Source: Bryopsis sp. KO-2023 (taxonomy: Eukaryota; Chlorophyta; Ulvophyceae; Bryopsidales; Bryopsidaceae). Taken from it: a DNA stretch of 64,000 nt. The notes below the pieces were generated by a model. It saw only the letters and a list, made by a program, of their open reading frames with translations, had not been told where the DNA came from and ran no database searches. The translations under genes and the position numbers were made by a program. This document shows, piece after piece, positions 11,296-22,436 of the stretch (positions are counted from its first letter, which is position 1; every line of letters starts with the position of its first letter). Location of the stretch: contig BSYQ01000014.1 in the NCBI GenBank assembly GCA_030272585.1, positions 620,001-684,000 on the forward strand. Direction: 5' to 3'.

Positions 11296-11426
11296 GGTCT
11301 CTCAGCCACTATTTGGGAGTACTCAACAACCACGGTTGGAGTTTCTCTCTACCAAACAAACAAACAAAAACGTTTGTTGCGCCACGTTCACAAGTTTCGA
11401 TCTCAAGAACTTAAAGTTCTTGCCTC

Positions 11427-11438
11427 GCTCCGAAACCA
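11427..11438 (-). promoter_or_regulatory. Primer-binding site, family A (copy A1)
   Basis: TGGTTTCGGAGC on the minus strand, two bases inside the 5' LTR. It would pair with a tRNA ending GCTCCGAAACCA. The same 12-mer lies next to the 5' LTR of B (33125-33136), D (55692-55703), C (35234-35245) and, on the plus strand, F (41404-41415). I do not assign the tRNA. Confidence 0.75.
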
Positions 11439-11440
11439 AT

Positions 11441-11862
11441 TGATAGTGAAGCTTGTGGGTGACGCAATAGTGGTCGGCTGTGTTGATTGGATTCGTGATA
11501 ACTTGCTGGCTAACGCAAGTATACTTGTGGGGTTTGTTGGTTTAGACAACTCTCTAGCTAGCGCGGTTGTGAACGCTACTAGAGCACTTGGGTTGGGAAG
11601 TGATTGCGTCAGGCAAACACTTAACACACACACACAAACACACACACAAGCGGGAACACACCAATCCCACGAATCCCGAGTTCTTACAACTAGAATGGAA
11701 TGAATGTCAAAACAACGAGTGGGCCTCTTAAGTACCCCTAAGTGTAGTACGCTGACGCATGCCCCAAACTCTGGGTCTAATCTGTCTTACTCGCGAACCC
11801 ACATGCGTCAGCCACCCTCGGCTCTATCCCAAACTACCTCGTATAGCGCTAAAAGACTAACA
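11441..11862 (-). repeat. 5' LTR of copy A1
   Basis: A 422-bp LTR with TG...CA ends on the minus strand, nearly identical to 1792-2217. Its outer edge abuts a minisatellite that begins ATTTG. The matching outer edge of the array lies outside the window, so no target duplication can be tested. Confidence 0.92.
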
Positions 11863-12123
11863 ATTTGTGAACTGGGTTTTATTTGTGAACTGGGTTTTAT
11901 TTGCTTGCCTGGGTTTTATTAGTGAACTGGGTTTTATTTGCTTGACTGGGTTTTATTAGTGAACTGGGTTTTATTTGCTTGACTGGGTTTTATTTGCTTG
12001 ACTGGGTTTTATTTGCTTGACTGGGTTTTATTTGTGAACTGGGTTTTATTTGCTTGACTGGGTTTTATTTGCTTGACTGGGTTTTATTTGCGAGCTGGGT
12101 TTTATTTGTGAACTGGGTTTTTT
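11863..12123. repeat. Minisatellite, 18-19 bp unit, about 14 copies
   Basis: Tandem units of the type GCTTGACTGGGTTTTATTT (19 bp) alternate with an 18-bp variant, GTGAACTGGGTTTTATTT. I count 14 occurrences of CTGGGTTTT. It starts directly at the outer LTR edge of A1, so the A array landed at or inside the repeat. It belongs to hAT-like element E0. Confidence 0.9.
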
Positions 12124-12917
12124 TTATCAACTGCTTTGTTATCATGATATGATTGTGTACGTTTGCCATGTTGCACTCTTAACTTCAATATAAGCCCCCA
12201 GGGGGATCCCCTGCTGAATGGGTTTTGGACTGGGAAAGTTCAAGAAAGAACACCCAATCAGTTAGCCACACTCATGGCAAGGTAGAGTGAAAAGGAAATC
12301 AGGATCGGTACAACACCGACCAACGATCGGTGCGCGTAACGCGATCGATCGTTGTTGTAACGTCTTCTCTCGGTACAGACGTTATAGGAGCCGGCGTAGA
12401 CGTTACTGATAACGTACTGCGTTACAACAACGCTTTGGCGTTACAGTAACGTCGGATCGTTGTTGTACCGGACTTGGACGTTGTTGTACCGACTGGGTCG
12501 TTGTTGTAACGTGTGCAACGTGTTGTAACGTCCGGTCGGTGCGTGCACCGACCGAACACGTTGCTGTACCGACCCTGTCCGTTACGGTACGGTGCGTTAC
12601 AAACGGGTTACTGCCCAGCTCTGACTGTTGGTCAGGTCAGATGCTTGCCCCGACCCCTGCGGCCCCACGGATGGAACGCTGCCCTGGCGACGAGGTTCCA
12701 ACCCCCCGCTTCCAGATCCGGTCGGAACTGGTGTCCTCTGGGACGTGTGTGGGCGTTGCCCCGACCTCGCAGGGGTGACGAGCGCTTTTCTTTTTCCATG
12801 CCGGCCCATTTCGAACGGGGCGCTGATAAGACGTGGAGTTAAACGCTCACCAGATTAACAGCAACCGAACATGCGATGTGCCCGCGTGACTCACCTGCAT
12901 CTCACCCGCGATCAATG
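12124..12917. other. Non-coding interior of hAT-like element E0
   Basis: No convincing gene. Between about 12300 and 12560 the sequence is dominated by GTTGTTGTAACG and GTTGTTGTACCG, with inverted forms such as GTTACAACAACG. Short frames at 12513-12858 overlap on both strands and have no recognisable domain. The stretch joins the minisatellite to the GATC-dense right end and is best read as the interior of a non-autonomous transposon. Confidence 0.5.
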
Positions 12918-13211
12918 ATCGATTCTTGACGCAGACGACCCACCGATCATGATCGGTGTTGCGCCGATCATGATCGGCGCAAGCCGATTTTAGTCGATCG
13001 CGCCGATCACGATCACGATCTCGATCAAGCGCCGCACCCTGTCGGCACCTGATCGGCAGTTTTTGATCGGCCGATCACGATCTGGCCGATCAAAAACTGC
13101 CGATCAAGTAGGGCGACCGATCAGATCGGTGATCGGCCGATCGTGATCGATGATCGGCCCTGCCAGACCTGATCGGCGACCGATCAGATCGGTGATCGGA
13201 TCCATAGTATG
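12918..13211. mobile_element. Right end of hAT-like element E0, GATC-dense
   Basis: About 290 bases packed with CGATCA/TGATCGG, ending in GGATCCATAGTATG (13198-13211). The last 14 bases match the terminal inverted repeats of the fold-back element at 35827 and 56620, and closely match those of the hAT. Immediately after 13211 the gypsy fossil G begins in mid-RNase H, so this is an insertion boundary. The left end and the second target-duplication copy (predicted ACCACGGC) lie outside the window. Confidence 0.75.
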
Positions 13212-15119
13212 ACCACGGCGAACATTTCCCTGTCCCCGGTGCTCCAATTAAGTTGTGCTCCAGATAACTTCCGACTTTCGAAAGCTATTGGATGTCCCTC
13301 TTGCAACAAGATTGCCCCGATTGCATAGTCCGAAGCATCAGCAATCACTTCGAAATCCTTATCGAAGTTAGGCATTGCCAAACAAGGCGCATTCGTTAAG
13401 CTTTCCTTAACTCCTTGAAATGCCCTTTGACAATCCTCTGTCCAACTCCACTCTTTGCCCTTCCTAAGCAAATTAGTGAGTGGGGCAACAAGCTTGCTGT
13501 ACCCTTGCACAAACCTCCGAAAGTAATTCGACAGCCCAAGGAAAGAACGTAACTCACTTACATCCTTCGGGACAGGCCATTCGAACACCTTTGCAGTCTT
13601 ACGAGTATCCATCGTAATACCGTCTCGGTTCACCACAAAACCAAGATAATGAAGCTCATTCTTGAAGAAATCACACTTTGACTTCTTAAGAAAGACCTTG
13701 TGCTCACGCAACCGTTCCATCACGGCTCGTAAATGTTGCACATGCTCCTCGGGGTTTTTGCTGAATACGAGTATATCATCCAAGTATATCAAGACCGACT
13801 TCCCAATCATACCAGTGAACACCCGATTCATCCAAGTCTGGAATATCGCTGGTGCGTTACACAAACCCATCGGCAACACCCGATATCATACAGACCAAAC
13901 GGGGTCTTAAAAGCACTCTTTGGTTGGTCTGGTTCCTTCACCCGAAGTTGCCAGTACCCTGCTTTCAAGTCCAAGGCCGAAAAGAACTTCGCACCTTGCA
14001 ACTGATCAAGGAGATCATCTATCCTTGGTAGAGGATATTGATTCCTGATCGTGAGTTTGTTCAACCCTCTATAGTCAACGCACATGCGCCGGGAACCATC
14101 AGGTTTGGGCACAAACAAGATAGGTGCTCCCCATGGACTACAACTTGGTTTCACTAAACCCTTTCTCAACATATCAGCGATTTGCTCCTCGATCTCTTTT
14201 CTTTCCTCTGGCGTCTACCGAAACATAGGTCTATGAACCGGTTTCGCTCCAGGGATAAGATCGATCGCTGCATCCTCTTCACGAGCGGGTGGACATTCAG
14301 CCAACTCATCCGCAAATCTGTCCTCATATTCATTCAACAAGTTTTCCAGCTCACTTGAATGAGACACAGATGGAAGGGATTCAGTTTCGGGTACCCCAGG
14401 TTCCTCCCCCTCAATAGGGTGCGGGACCTCCCGAACCAACACAAGGAAAGGTGAAAGCGAAGATTTCTTCCACTTGCGAGACACTCAACAAGGGATTGAT
14501 CCGTGCATTCGACGGAGTAGGGGCACGCAACGCCAAATCAGGTCGTAACGTGAGTCGGTGTCCCCGTGTGGATAGAACCGATGCCCACAGTGAAATCCAT
14601 CAGAACTCGGTGATTGCGTAACCACACATCCCCAAGGTACAAATCAAAATGCTTGGCAGTGATCACTTGACACTCGATTTTCATCCGCAAGCCTTGCATC
14701 CGCAAGTTAATCGAGGTGACCCCAACAACATGTAAGGGACTGCCATCAGCCATCTCAACTTGTTGACCTTTTGTACACCTGTAACTCAACCCTATGCTTT
14801 CGCAGTAGTGCTTTGAGATATAGGCCAAACCAGCGGCGCCAGAGTCTAACAAGACTTGACCAGGAGAACCAGAAATTAATGCTTTAAAGGACATTGACAT
14901 CTGATGATTATGATCCTCTTCAGATACCCCTCCAGGTAACGAAGCTACTGGTGGATCATAATAGATATCAACGGGCCAAAGCAAACCTGGTGCTTTTCCG
15001 CTACCATGAGCAAACAGTTTTGCTCCTTTTCGGTATTGCGCAATCAATCGCATTTTCCCGATTTCTTTGATCTTTACCGCCATGTTGTGAGGAATCAACA
15101 CGCAGCAACTGGTGGTAGA
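13212..15119 (-). mobile_element. Ty3/gypsy fossil G: protease, RT and start of RNase H
   Basis: A decayed pol fragment on the minus strand, older than everything else nearby. Recognisable parts are a retropepsin-like stretch with LLDSGAAG, a reverse transcriptase with [19 protein letters not shown] and YLDDILVFSKN, the thumb region with FLGLSNYFRRFV, and the start of RNase H with DASDYAIGAILLQ. It differs from the pol of families A and C. It is broken several times (about three or four). Its RNase H end is cut by E0 and its upstream end by the hAT. The sequence resumes past the hAT at 61685. Confidence 0.85.
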
Positions 15120-15131
15120 CATACTAGGGAT
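15112..15131. repeat. Left target duplication and terminal inverted repeat of the hAT
   Basis: GTGGTAGA (15112-15119) is followed by CATACTAGGGAT. The inverse order is found at 61673-61692. This pair defines the element exactly and shows that the gypsy fossil was the target. Confidence 0.88.
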
Positions 15132-15234
15132 ATGATAGGTAATAATCGGCCTGCTATAAACAGGTCTAAACGGGGTCGGATCGGACTCTGGTTTTCACGA
15201 ACGTGTGTTTTGGAGTGATACAAAAAAAGTCGGT

Positions 15235-15480
15235 TTTTTTTTTTTTTTTTTTAACCGATCATGATCGGCGTCGATCATCGGTGATCGGTGTTTTGATCGG
15301 ACCGATTAATCGGGATCGGCGACCGATCCGATCACAAAACGTCATCGGCCGATCCCGATCCCGATCCGATCAAGGCGTGGAGCTGTGATCGGAATAGTCG
15401 GCCGATCAAAGTCGGCGTGTTTTTTTTTATCGGTGCAGTGATCGGGGTGTGCCGATCATGATCGGTGTGAAAGGCGCAAT
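15235..15480. repeat. Left subterminal GATC-dense block of the hAT
   Basis: After a T-run (about 15235-15252) the sequence carries many CCGATC/GATCGG units, including CCGATCATGATCGG palindromes. The counterpart is at 61335-61674. Clustered subterminal repeats are the known binding sites of hAT transposases, so a similar role is likely but inferred. Confidence 0.65.
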
Positions 15481-15758
15481 GTCGGTCACATCATTCAAAA
15501 TCGGTTGTGTGGGTCTGATGCCGACTTGCGATCCGACTACCCGTGTTCACTGACACACCGATGACTCAGATGTGACGTTCAGCGCAAAACTGCCTCCAAT
15601 ATATGTCGAGCCTCGAGGCGTTTGGGCCACCTTCTTTGCTCGTGTTATGCTTGGACTTGTCTCTGTTTGCATATTGCGGTCCCTGTTTCGGTCCCTGTTT
15701 TTGTCCCGGTTTCGGTCCCTTCACCCCAGGTCCTGTTTTTTTTCTCTCGGTTTCTGAA

Positions 15759-15911
15759 ATGGTCGACGCGTTCCCTGCTATTCGGTACGCCCGGGAGCTT
15801 AACAGCATCGGTGGCGCGATTCCTCCCGCGGTGGGAAAAGAACCTGCCGACGCGCGGCAGAGAATCTATGTCTGCGTCCGGTCCCTGCGTCGGTATTTCG
15901 GATTGGAACGG
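15759..15911 (+). CDS. Candidate exon of a second gene in the hAT (N-terminal part)
   Basis: Starting from ATG at 15759 (context CTGAAATGG), 51 codons read MVDAFPAIRYARELNSIGG... and end in RRYFGLER. A GTAACT donor follows at 15912, and 83 bases later a TAG acceptor lies at 15992-15994. The phase is preserved into the next exon. The frame is also open upstream to an ATG at 15603, but that part is Phe/Pro/Cys-rich and looks non-coding, with a CAG|GTCCTG-like site that could be splicing. No known domain is recognised. It lies on the strand opposite to the transposase and within the hAT ends. Splicing is predicted by eye only. Confidence 0.4.
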
Positions 15912-15994
15912 GTAACTATCGTTGTCGCGGTTTCTGTTGGTGCTGCTGTTGGTGTCTGTCCGGAAACAGATTTCTTGTTTGCTTGGTTGTGTAG

Positions 15995-16067
15995 GTTCCG
16001 TTCCTGAAGGTTTGCAATGTTCTCGGATCCGGTTATCTGCAAGCGGCCATGGACAACGACCCGTACC
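15995..16067 (+). CDS. Candidate second exon of the hAT second gene, left part (split by element C)
   Basis: The exon begins VPFLKVCNVLGSGYLQ and runs into the target site of element C. Past element C, with one copy of the GTACC duplication removed, the same frame continues at 35641. A protein-like reading that passes smoothly through the pre-insertion site and ends at a GTGAGT donor supports real coding. Function is not recognised. Confidence 0.42.
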
Positions 16068-16455
16068 TGATACAAACGTTGGAACAGGATAGACTAGTCG
16101 AGTGGACTTACGTCTAGAGCACGGAAACACTTTCAAACAAGGAACTTTACAATAGTCCAAGTTACAATGAGGCTGTGGTCCGGGCCGAATAAGTATTCGG
16201 CCGGGCCGCCAGCCTGTCCAACCCTTTCATCCAACTCAGCGTTCTAATGGCCCCTTGGCCGTGTCCTAATGGACCCTAAGCTGAATGTGAGGCTCCAGGC
16301 CGAACTGAGGGTTGCCACCTCAGAGGCGGCCTGGCCCTCTCCCTTATTGTGTGGCTATGATGACGGTGAGCTGGTTCGGTCCGACTACTGTCAGGCCGAA
16401 CCACGTGTTGGGTGAGTGGGCCGAACCGCGTGTCATACGACGGACGTTCGTATCA
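16068..16455 (-). repeat. 3' LTR of element C
   Basis: 388 bp, reading TGATACGAACG...TTTGTATCA on the minus strand. It is rich in GGCCGAA words. A polypurine tract (G-run, about 16456-16470 on the minus strand) directly precedes it. It matches 35248-35635. Confidence 0.93.
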
Positions 16456-17010
16456 ACCACTCCCCCCCCACGCAAGTACGCGCCTCGCGTACCCAAGTAA
16501 CCGAAATTTGGGGGTTACACTCACACATACGCATAGACACACACAAAACGCTTTCAAGGCATCCCACAAGCCTTTAGCTTTTAAGGGAGTCAAATAATGT
16601 TTAACCTTCGCTGAATTAAAAGAGTGTTCAAAAACTCTAAGCGAATTATCAACAAAAATCAACCAAATGATAAGGCTGCCACCTGCAGGCCGAATCATGT
16701 ACTGTAACCAGCTAACTGTTTGCACAAAGTAATCCATAAGGTCCAAATTCAGATTCCCTTATAAGTATCCAGAAAGCAGGTGATTGACCCAGCCTGGCCA
16801 ATCCACTGTATAAAAACCATTGTATATAAAAAAAAAAAACCCATTGGGTCAGAACTCAAAACAAAATAACCCAGTTCTGGATCTGAATGTCCCTTATCCA
16901 GAAAAGTAAAATCAACAGAAACTCAGCCCAATCCCAGTCCCCCACCATCACACTGTAAAACACCCAAACATCCCTTGCCCTTCTCTCTTTCGTTCCCGAT
17001 ACCAGTTCGC
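16456..17010 (-). other. 3' untranslated region of element C
   Basis: A non-coding stretch of about 555 bases between the third-ORF stop and the 3' LTR. It holds the polypurine tract next to the LTR, a short CACACA tract near 16527-16545 and an A-run near 16828-16840. I see no gene. Confidence 0.6.
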
Positions 17011-18234
17011 CTATTTCTGCGACCTGGTTTTCGGCCCATGCCTCTTGGACGTTGCTGGGCTGTGTGGAGGGAGCGGAAGGCGAGTCGCCGAGGAAGGTGC
17101 TGATGGTTGGTCTGGTGATGGTGGTGGGTGGCTCGGCTGGCGATGCGATCTTGCTGCTCCTGGGAGTTCCAAGCCGAGAGCCTGGAAATACTGGTCGTTC
17201 CAGGTTCCGACCTGTTCTTTAAGCTTGCCAGGCCAACGACCCTTCAGCGCTGCCTTGGTACAGCTTGGACAATCCGGGAGTGGGGCGTCGAAGGGGAGGA
17301 TCGGCTTGACGCCTTGGGTTCCCTCGCCGATGAGGTCCTGTATGCGCGGGAGGTAAGGTCCTCCTGCTTCGTCGGCCGAGATGAGGGCTCCCGCCCTGGC
17401 CGCGATCCTCAACCCCACATTGTGTTTTTTGCACAAAAGGTGCCCTTTTTCGCAGAGCACGCGATCCAATCCTGGGCGGGGAGCTTCCCTCGGGTATGCG
17501 CAAGCCGCGCATGTGAAGGTGGTCGGAACGGTCGCTGGAGGTGGTGGTGGAGGTAGGGACGACGCTTTCGGAGGCTCCTCCGAGATGGGGTCATCCTCAC
17601 TCCCTGAGAGCAGGACGGGACCAGGCTTCGGCCTCGGGGGAAGGGCGTCCTCCAAATCTGCGTAGGGATCTTCCGTGTAATCCCAGAGCTGCTGCTCGTC
17701 TTCCCCCTCGGCCTCAGCCTGGTCCACCTCCATGGCCTCGTCCAGGATGAACCTCCCCACCCCTCGGCCTTTGAGCTTCCTCGACCTTTTTCGTCGCGGG
17801 ACCACCACCTTCAGTGGGGTTGACGATGGTCCCTCTGGTGGCCTTTCCGCAGCGACTTCTTCTTGTACCGAGTCTTCCACTGTTTCGGTTTCCACGTGCT
17901 CTTTTTCCTTTTCTTTTTCCTCGGCCAGAGGTTGGTCCATTTCCATACGCTGCAGTCCACGGTTCAGGGTGTCGATAGCCTCGGTCATGGCTGTTTTCGC
18001 CAGCCTTTCCCTTTCCTGCCCCCATACTGCTGCTTGTCGAAACGCATCCAAGCGCTGCGTTTTCAGCTGTTCCTCCAACTGAGCCACTTTCTCCTCAGCG
18101 GCTTTTGCCCGCTTCTCCGCCTCGTTGGCCCTATTTTGCCATTCGGCAAGTTCGGCCTCGAGCTTGTTCTTCTGCTCAGTGGACTGTCGCGCGTCCTGCA
18201 GAAAACGCTCCAAGTTGGCCGCTGTCAGATCCAT
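17011..18234 (-). CDS. Third ORF of element C: coiled-coil and zinc-type protein
   Basis: The best start is the Met at 18234 (MDLTAANLERFLQ), although the frame is open to 18309. Residues from about 5 to 100 form a strong coiled coil (QKNKLEAELAEWQNRANEAE). A basic patch (RRKRSRKLKGRG) and an acidic linker (DYTEDPYADLEDALPP) follow. A Cys/His module then reads C-x2-C-x15-C-x3-H-x2-C-x2-H from about residue 242, with a further C-x2-C near residue 321 (DCPSCTK). A Ser/Pro-rich tail closes it. Position after pol, strand, domain order and Cys/His spacing parallel the third ORF of family A, while the sequence is otherwise very different. No signal peptide or membrane segment. Function unknown. Confidence 0.8.
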   Translation of the reverse strand: MDLTAANLERFLQDARQSTEQKNKLEAELAEWQNRANEAEKRAKAAEEKVAQLEEQLKTQRLDAFRQAAVWGQERERLAKTAMTEAIDTLNRGLQRMEMDQPLAEEKEKEKEHVETETVEDSVQEEVAAERPPEGPSSTPLKVVVPRRKRSRKLKGRGVGRFILDEAMEVDQAEAEGEDEQQLWDYTEDPYADLEDALPPRPKPGPVLLSGSEDDPISEEPPKASSLPPPPPPATVPTTFTCAACAYPREAPRPGLDRVLCEKGHLLCKKHNVGLRIAARAGALISADEAGGPYLPRIQDLIGEGTQGVKPILPFDAPLPDCPSCTKAALKGRWPGKLKEQVGTWNDQYFQALGLELPGAARSHRQPSHPPPSPDQPSAPSSATRLPLPPHSPATSKRHGPKTRSQK

Positions 18235-18556
18235 GGCTCCTCTTTCCTTTCTTTTCTGTGTTCGGCCGTGTGGGCTCTCTCTCCTTTTTTTTTTCTCTGA
18301 CTCAATCAAACAAAGGCTTTCTGTAGCGCCTTCGTTACTTCTCCTTAAATTCGCCGATGAGGTACCGGTCAGACACAGTGCGCAACTGAAAGGTACACTC
18401 TGATGTGACGAGGGATGGGAATTCCCTCCGAACTTCCGAGGTACCGCCTCGTTTGAGGTACCGTCCCATACCGGCCGAGGTTGACCTCATCAGTTCGTCA
18501 TCATGACTTCCAACTCCCCCATCACCCTCGTCAGTTGCATCAGAAGCTTCCTCCAG

Positions 18557-21500
18557 TCATGCTCGGCCCGTTCGTGCAACGAACTCGGCCAGCAGATCTG
18601 AACAATGTGTCAGACTCTCCTTCGGCTCCCATGTTGCCTCATGGGGTTGGTATCCTTTCCAGCAAACCAAATAACGTTTTCCTCTTCCCTTTCCTTTCTC
18701 CCTGACAATAGCCTCCACTTCGTATTCCTCTTCTCCATCCAGCTCATCGATAAGAGCCGGGCCGGGAGGTGCATCCCGCACGAACTCCTCGGACCGCTTG
18801 TATTCCTTGAGCTTGGAGACGTGGAATGTAGGGTGAAGCCTCCAGCCTGGTGGGAGGTCGAGCCTATAGGCCACTGGTGATATTACGGCCTCAACCTTGA
18901 ACGGCCCGATGAACCTTCGCCTGACCTTGGCCGGAATATGCTTGGTTACGGCCAGAGGGAGGTGGGCACTTCGGAGGCAAACCTCCTGTCCCACTGCGAA
19001 TTCCACATGTCGCCTCTTTTTGTTGGCGCTCTCACACATGGTCTCCTGGGCCGAAGCGTAGTTTGCTTTGGCCTCCTCTAGGTCTCGGTTCATTCGGCTC
19101 ACCATGGCCTCGGCCGCCTCCACGTTGGTACTCGGCCGGTCGGCCTCCAGGCCTCTTGGGTGTTGCCCATACATCAGGTAGAAAGGGGTATATTTGGTGC
19201 TGGCGTTGACCGAATTGTTTGCGGCAAATTCGGCCGTGCTGAGGTAGTCGCTCCATGTCTCCGGCCTTGCTTCAATGTAGGGCCGAAGGAAGTTCTCCAG
19301 TGTTCGGATTGTTACCTCGCTCTGTCCATCAGATTGCGGATGGTGAGCGGTCGACATCCTTAGATCGGTACCCACGAGCCGAAACAACTCCTTGTAGAAC
19401 TGGCTCGTAAATCTTGGGTCTCGATCGGAGACTATGACTTCTGGTATCCCTGAGGTTGGGAATACCTTGGAGAGAAAGAGTTCGGCGTATCCCTTCGCCG
19501 ACACCTCCTTGGTGCACGGAACGAACTTGCACATCTTCGTGAGCCGATCCACAAAGACAGCCACGGCCGTGTACCCGTTAGACTTCGGTAAGTCAGTAAC
19601 GAGGTCGGTCGTCAGCTGCTCCCACTTGTAGGCCGGAACTGGCAGAGGGTGTAACAACCCTTTCTGCTTGGAATTCTCGGTCTTCATCATCTGGCAAGTG
19701 GGGCACGATTCGACATAGTGGTTCACGGCTCGGCGCCAGCCTCTCCACCAATGTCTTCGGCTCACAAGCTCGGCTGTCCGAGCTTTCCCTGGATGTCCCG
19801 CCATCGGCACATCGTGGTGGTCGTGCAATACCACCTGGCGTTTAGAAACCGGCACAACAATTTTCGGCTCGGCTCCAATGTCTTTGGCTTGATACATGAG
19901 CAGCCCATCTGGGGTCAGGGTGTACCCCTGAACTGCTTGTCCATTGTCGAGTTGGGTCACGATTGGTCGAAGAATAGGGTCCTCTTTAATGGCGGCTTGC
20001 CAGTCTTGTGCCTCCCCGGGCGAGATTTTGGCCCCCAAAATCGCATTGAGCCGTAACTGGGGCTTGCGTGAAAGCGCATCGGCCACAAAGTTAGCACGGC
20101 CCGGGAGGTATAAAATCTTCGGCTTGATGGACTGGAAAGAGCCAGCCTTCAACCAACGCGTTTGAGTCCGGGACAGCACACGTTGCTGCAAAAAGTGGGT
20201 CGCTGGGAGGTGGTCGGTGTAGACGGTGGTGCCGCCTGGGGCACCCTCCAGGTAGTGCCTCCACTGAGCGAGAGCGTAGGAGATCCCCAGAAGCTCCCGT
20301 TCGTAGGCCGAATATTTCTGCTCGGCCGAGTTGAGGGAACGACTTAGAAAAGCTACGGGCTGGTAGCCCTCCTCCTTGCTGCCTTGCATCAGGGTAGCTC
20401 CCAACGCGAAGTCCGAGGCATCCGTCGCCACCACATACGGCTTGGCCGGGTCAGGAATCAAGAGAACTGGGGCCGATGTGAGTCGGTCCTTGAGCGCTTG
20501 AAAGGCTTCGGCTTGGGCCGAACCCCATTCCCAGGCTTGGTCCTTCTTGACGAGCTTCTGAATAGGAGCTGCGATCCGGGAGAATTCCCGAATAAACCGT
20601 CGGTAGTAGGACACCATGCCGAGAAAACTCCTGACCTCGGGCACCGACTGGAGCGGCTTCCAATCCTGGATGGCTTGGGTCTTGCTGCGATGTGGAGAGA
20701 TACCGTCGGCCGAAATCCAATGCCCCACGAAATCCAGTTCCTTAACGGCGATGGAACATTTGGACGCCTTCGCATAAAGCTTGTGCTCGGCCAGCTTATC
20801 CAGCACGAGCCGAAGGTGCTCCGCGTGTTCTTCCTCCGTCTTGCTATACACGATGATGTCATCCAGGAAGACCACAAGAAACTTGTCGTGGAAATCCCGG
20901 AAGAGGTCGTTCACCATCGCCATGAACTGGGGTGGCGCGTTGGTCAGGCCGAAGGGCACTACCTTGTACTCATAGTGCCCATACCGGGTCCGAAAGGCGG
21001 TCTTCTCCTGATCCTCGGCCCGGATCGGCATCTGCCAGTACCCCGATCGCAAATCCAGCCGGGTAAAAACCTTGGCTCCCTGGAGGCGGTCCAAAAGCTC
21101 CTCGGGCAAGGGAAGTGGGTAGCGATTTTTGACGGTCCGCTGGTTGATCCAACGGTAGTCAATACAAAAGCGGAGTCCGCCATCCTTCTTGTTAGCGAAG
21201 AGAATGGGGGCACCCCACGGGCTCTTGGAAGGCCGAATCAATTCTCGATCCAACATGTAGTCGAGTTGTTTTCGGACCTCAGCGAGTTCGGCGGGAGAAA
21301 GCTTGTACATGGGCCGAAAGATCGGCTTCGTTCCTTCCTCCAACTCGATCTCGAATTCGTGTCCGTTCCTGACCGGTGGTGGTCCTTTGGGCAGGTCGGA
21401 CGCGAATACTCGCTTGTAATCGGTCAAGAGCCGTGTAATCGCTTTTGAGAGTTCCGGCCGAACTAGCTTGCTGATATCATCCTTCGTATGTTCATCCGCT

Positions 21501-22436
21501 GGTTCGGTTCCGGCCTCAGTGACCACTACCATTAACACTTCCGCTTGTCCCGCACGCGCATCCTTCATGAGCTTGGCCGCGGATGTTTGTTCCATGTCAC
21601 CCACGTTCATCGTCTCTATGGGCCGTGGTTTGTCCGTGAGAGCCAGAGGAAGGGAAATGCTTGTCCTTCCCCGCTGAACCGTGATCGTCCTTGTCCGGAA
21701 GCAAAGATCCGGATTCTTACGAGCCACGGAATGCCCAGTATCATTTCGTACGCCATATCCGGGAAGATATGGAAGTCCGAAACAAATGTGGCTTGGCCGG
21801 AACGAAATCGGACATTCTCGGCTCGGCCCTGGGTTTCGCCCTTGGAACCATCCGCCATGACCAGGGTGCGGCGCTGCCCAATCGCCTCCAATCCCAGCCG
21901 GGTTTGTGTCTCGGTGGAGACATAGTTTTCCCAGCTCCCGCTATCCACATACGCTGTCACCGGCTTGTTCCCCACTTGAATGGCTATTTCGAAGCCAGTG
22001 AAACGCCCCTTCGAACAGGTGTTGCCTGTCCGAGCTATAAAAGAAAAATTGTCGGCCACTGCAGAGTCGGCTCGACTTAGTGCCCCCGGCACTTGATTGG
22101 AATCCTCCACCTCTCGGTTGCCTTGCGGGCCGAGCTGTACAGTAGGTGGTGGTTCCCTAGATGATACCCCGGGCCGTGTATGGCCAGTACCATCGGCTCC
22201 CTTACTGAGTCCTGTTCCAAGGGACTCGGCTCGCGCTGCAGTCTCGGAACTATGCGAGCTGGAGCTGGTGTTTATCCGTTTAACATGCTCTTCCGCCTTG
22301 TCCTGCCAAGTAACGCTCTTGGCTATTTTTCTATCTTCTACTCCATCTGCTTGCTCCTCCCCAAAATCTTCCGGAACCTCGGCCCTGATACCACCCGCAT
22401 TTGTGTCCAGGGTAGGTGGCCTCGCGCCCCGGACCT
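18557..22436 (-). CDS. pol: Element C pol region (protease, RT, RNase H, integrase, chromodomain)
   Basis: A gypsy polyprotein region. The protease shows VDSGSWENYVS. The reverse transcriptase shows [19 protein letters not shown] and FLDDIIVYSKTEEEH. RNase H has ATDASDFALGATLMQ. The integrase has an HHCC finger (HHDVPMAGHPGKAR ... CPTCQ) and a D,D,E core (TTDLVTDLPKSNG, SDRDPRFTSQF, GQSEVTIRTLENF). A C-terminal chromodomain has YLVCWKGYQPHEATWEPKE. The frame from reverse transcriptase to chromodomain is open (18557-21727); the region as a whole shows about one discontinuity. It overlaps the gag C-terminus slightly in another frame, as is common in this family. Related to family A pol but clearly a separate lineage. 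Confidence 0.92.

Larger units (their letters stand above)
1792..11862 (-). mobile_element. Family-A Ty3/gypsy chromovirus-type LTR element (copy A1)
   Basis: Complete element of about 10.1 kb on the minus strand. From 5' to 3' it has LTR (11441-11862), primer-binding site, gag (8644-11295), pol (4649-8389), a third ORF (2413-4200), a polypurine tract and LTR (1792-2217). The gag and pol frames are open along their whole length. The third ORF is broken about once. The two LTRs differ only by a CA-repeat length change, so the copy is young. The right flank is a minisatellite inside hAT-like element E0, and the left flank is another family-A unit. The family assignment rests on the pol domain order and the chromodomain. 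Confidence 0.92.

Noticed and set aside
12513-12858. Small overlapping frames in E0
   Set aside because: Three overlapping frames on both strands, low complexity at the start, no motif and no splice context.
12918-13211. CRISPR array or centromeric satellite in the GATC-dense blocks
   Set aside because: There are no constant repeats with unique spacers, and the blocks end at transposon termini instead of forming a regular long array.
15645-16160. Minus-strand 171-codon frame over the hAT left part and the C LTR
   Set aside because: Its first residues are the element C LTR and recur at 35340. The rest is antisense to the candidate exons and rich in Gly/Thr repeats.
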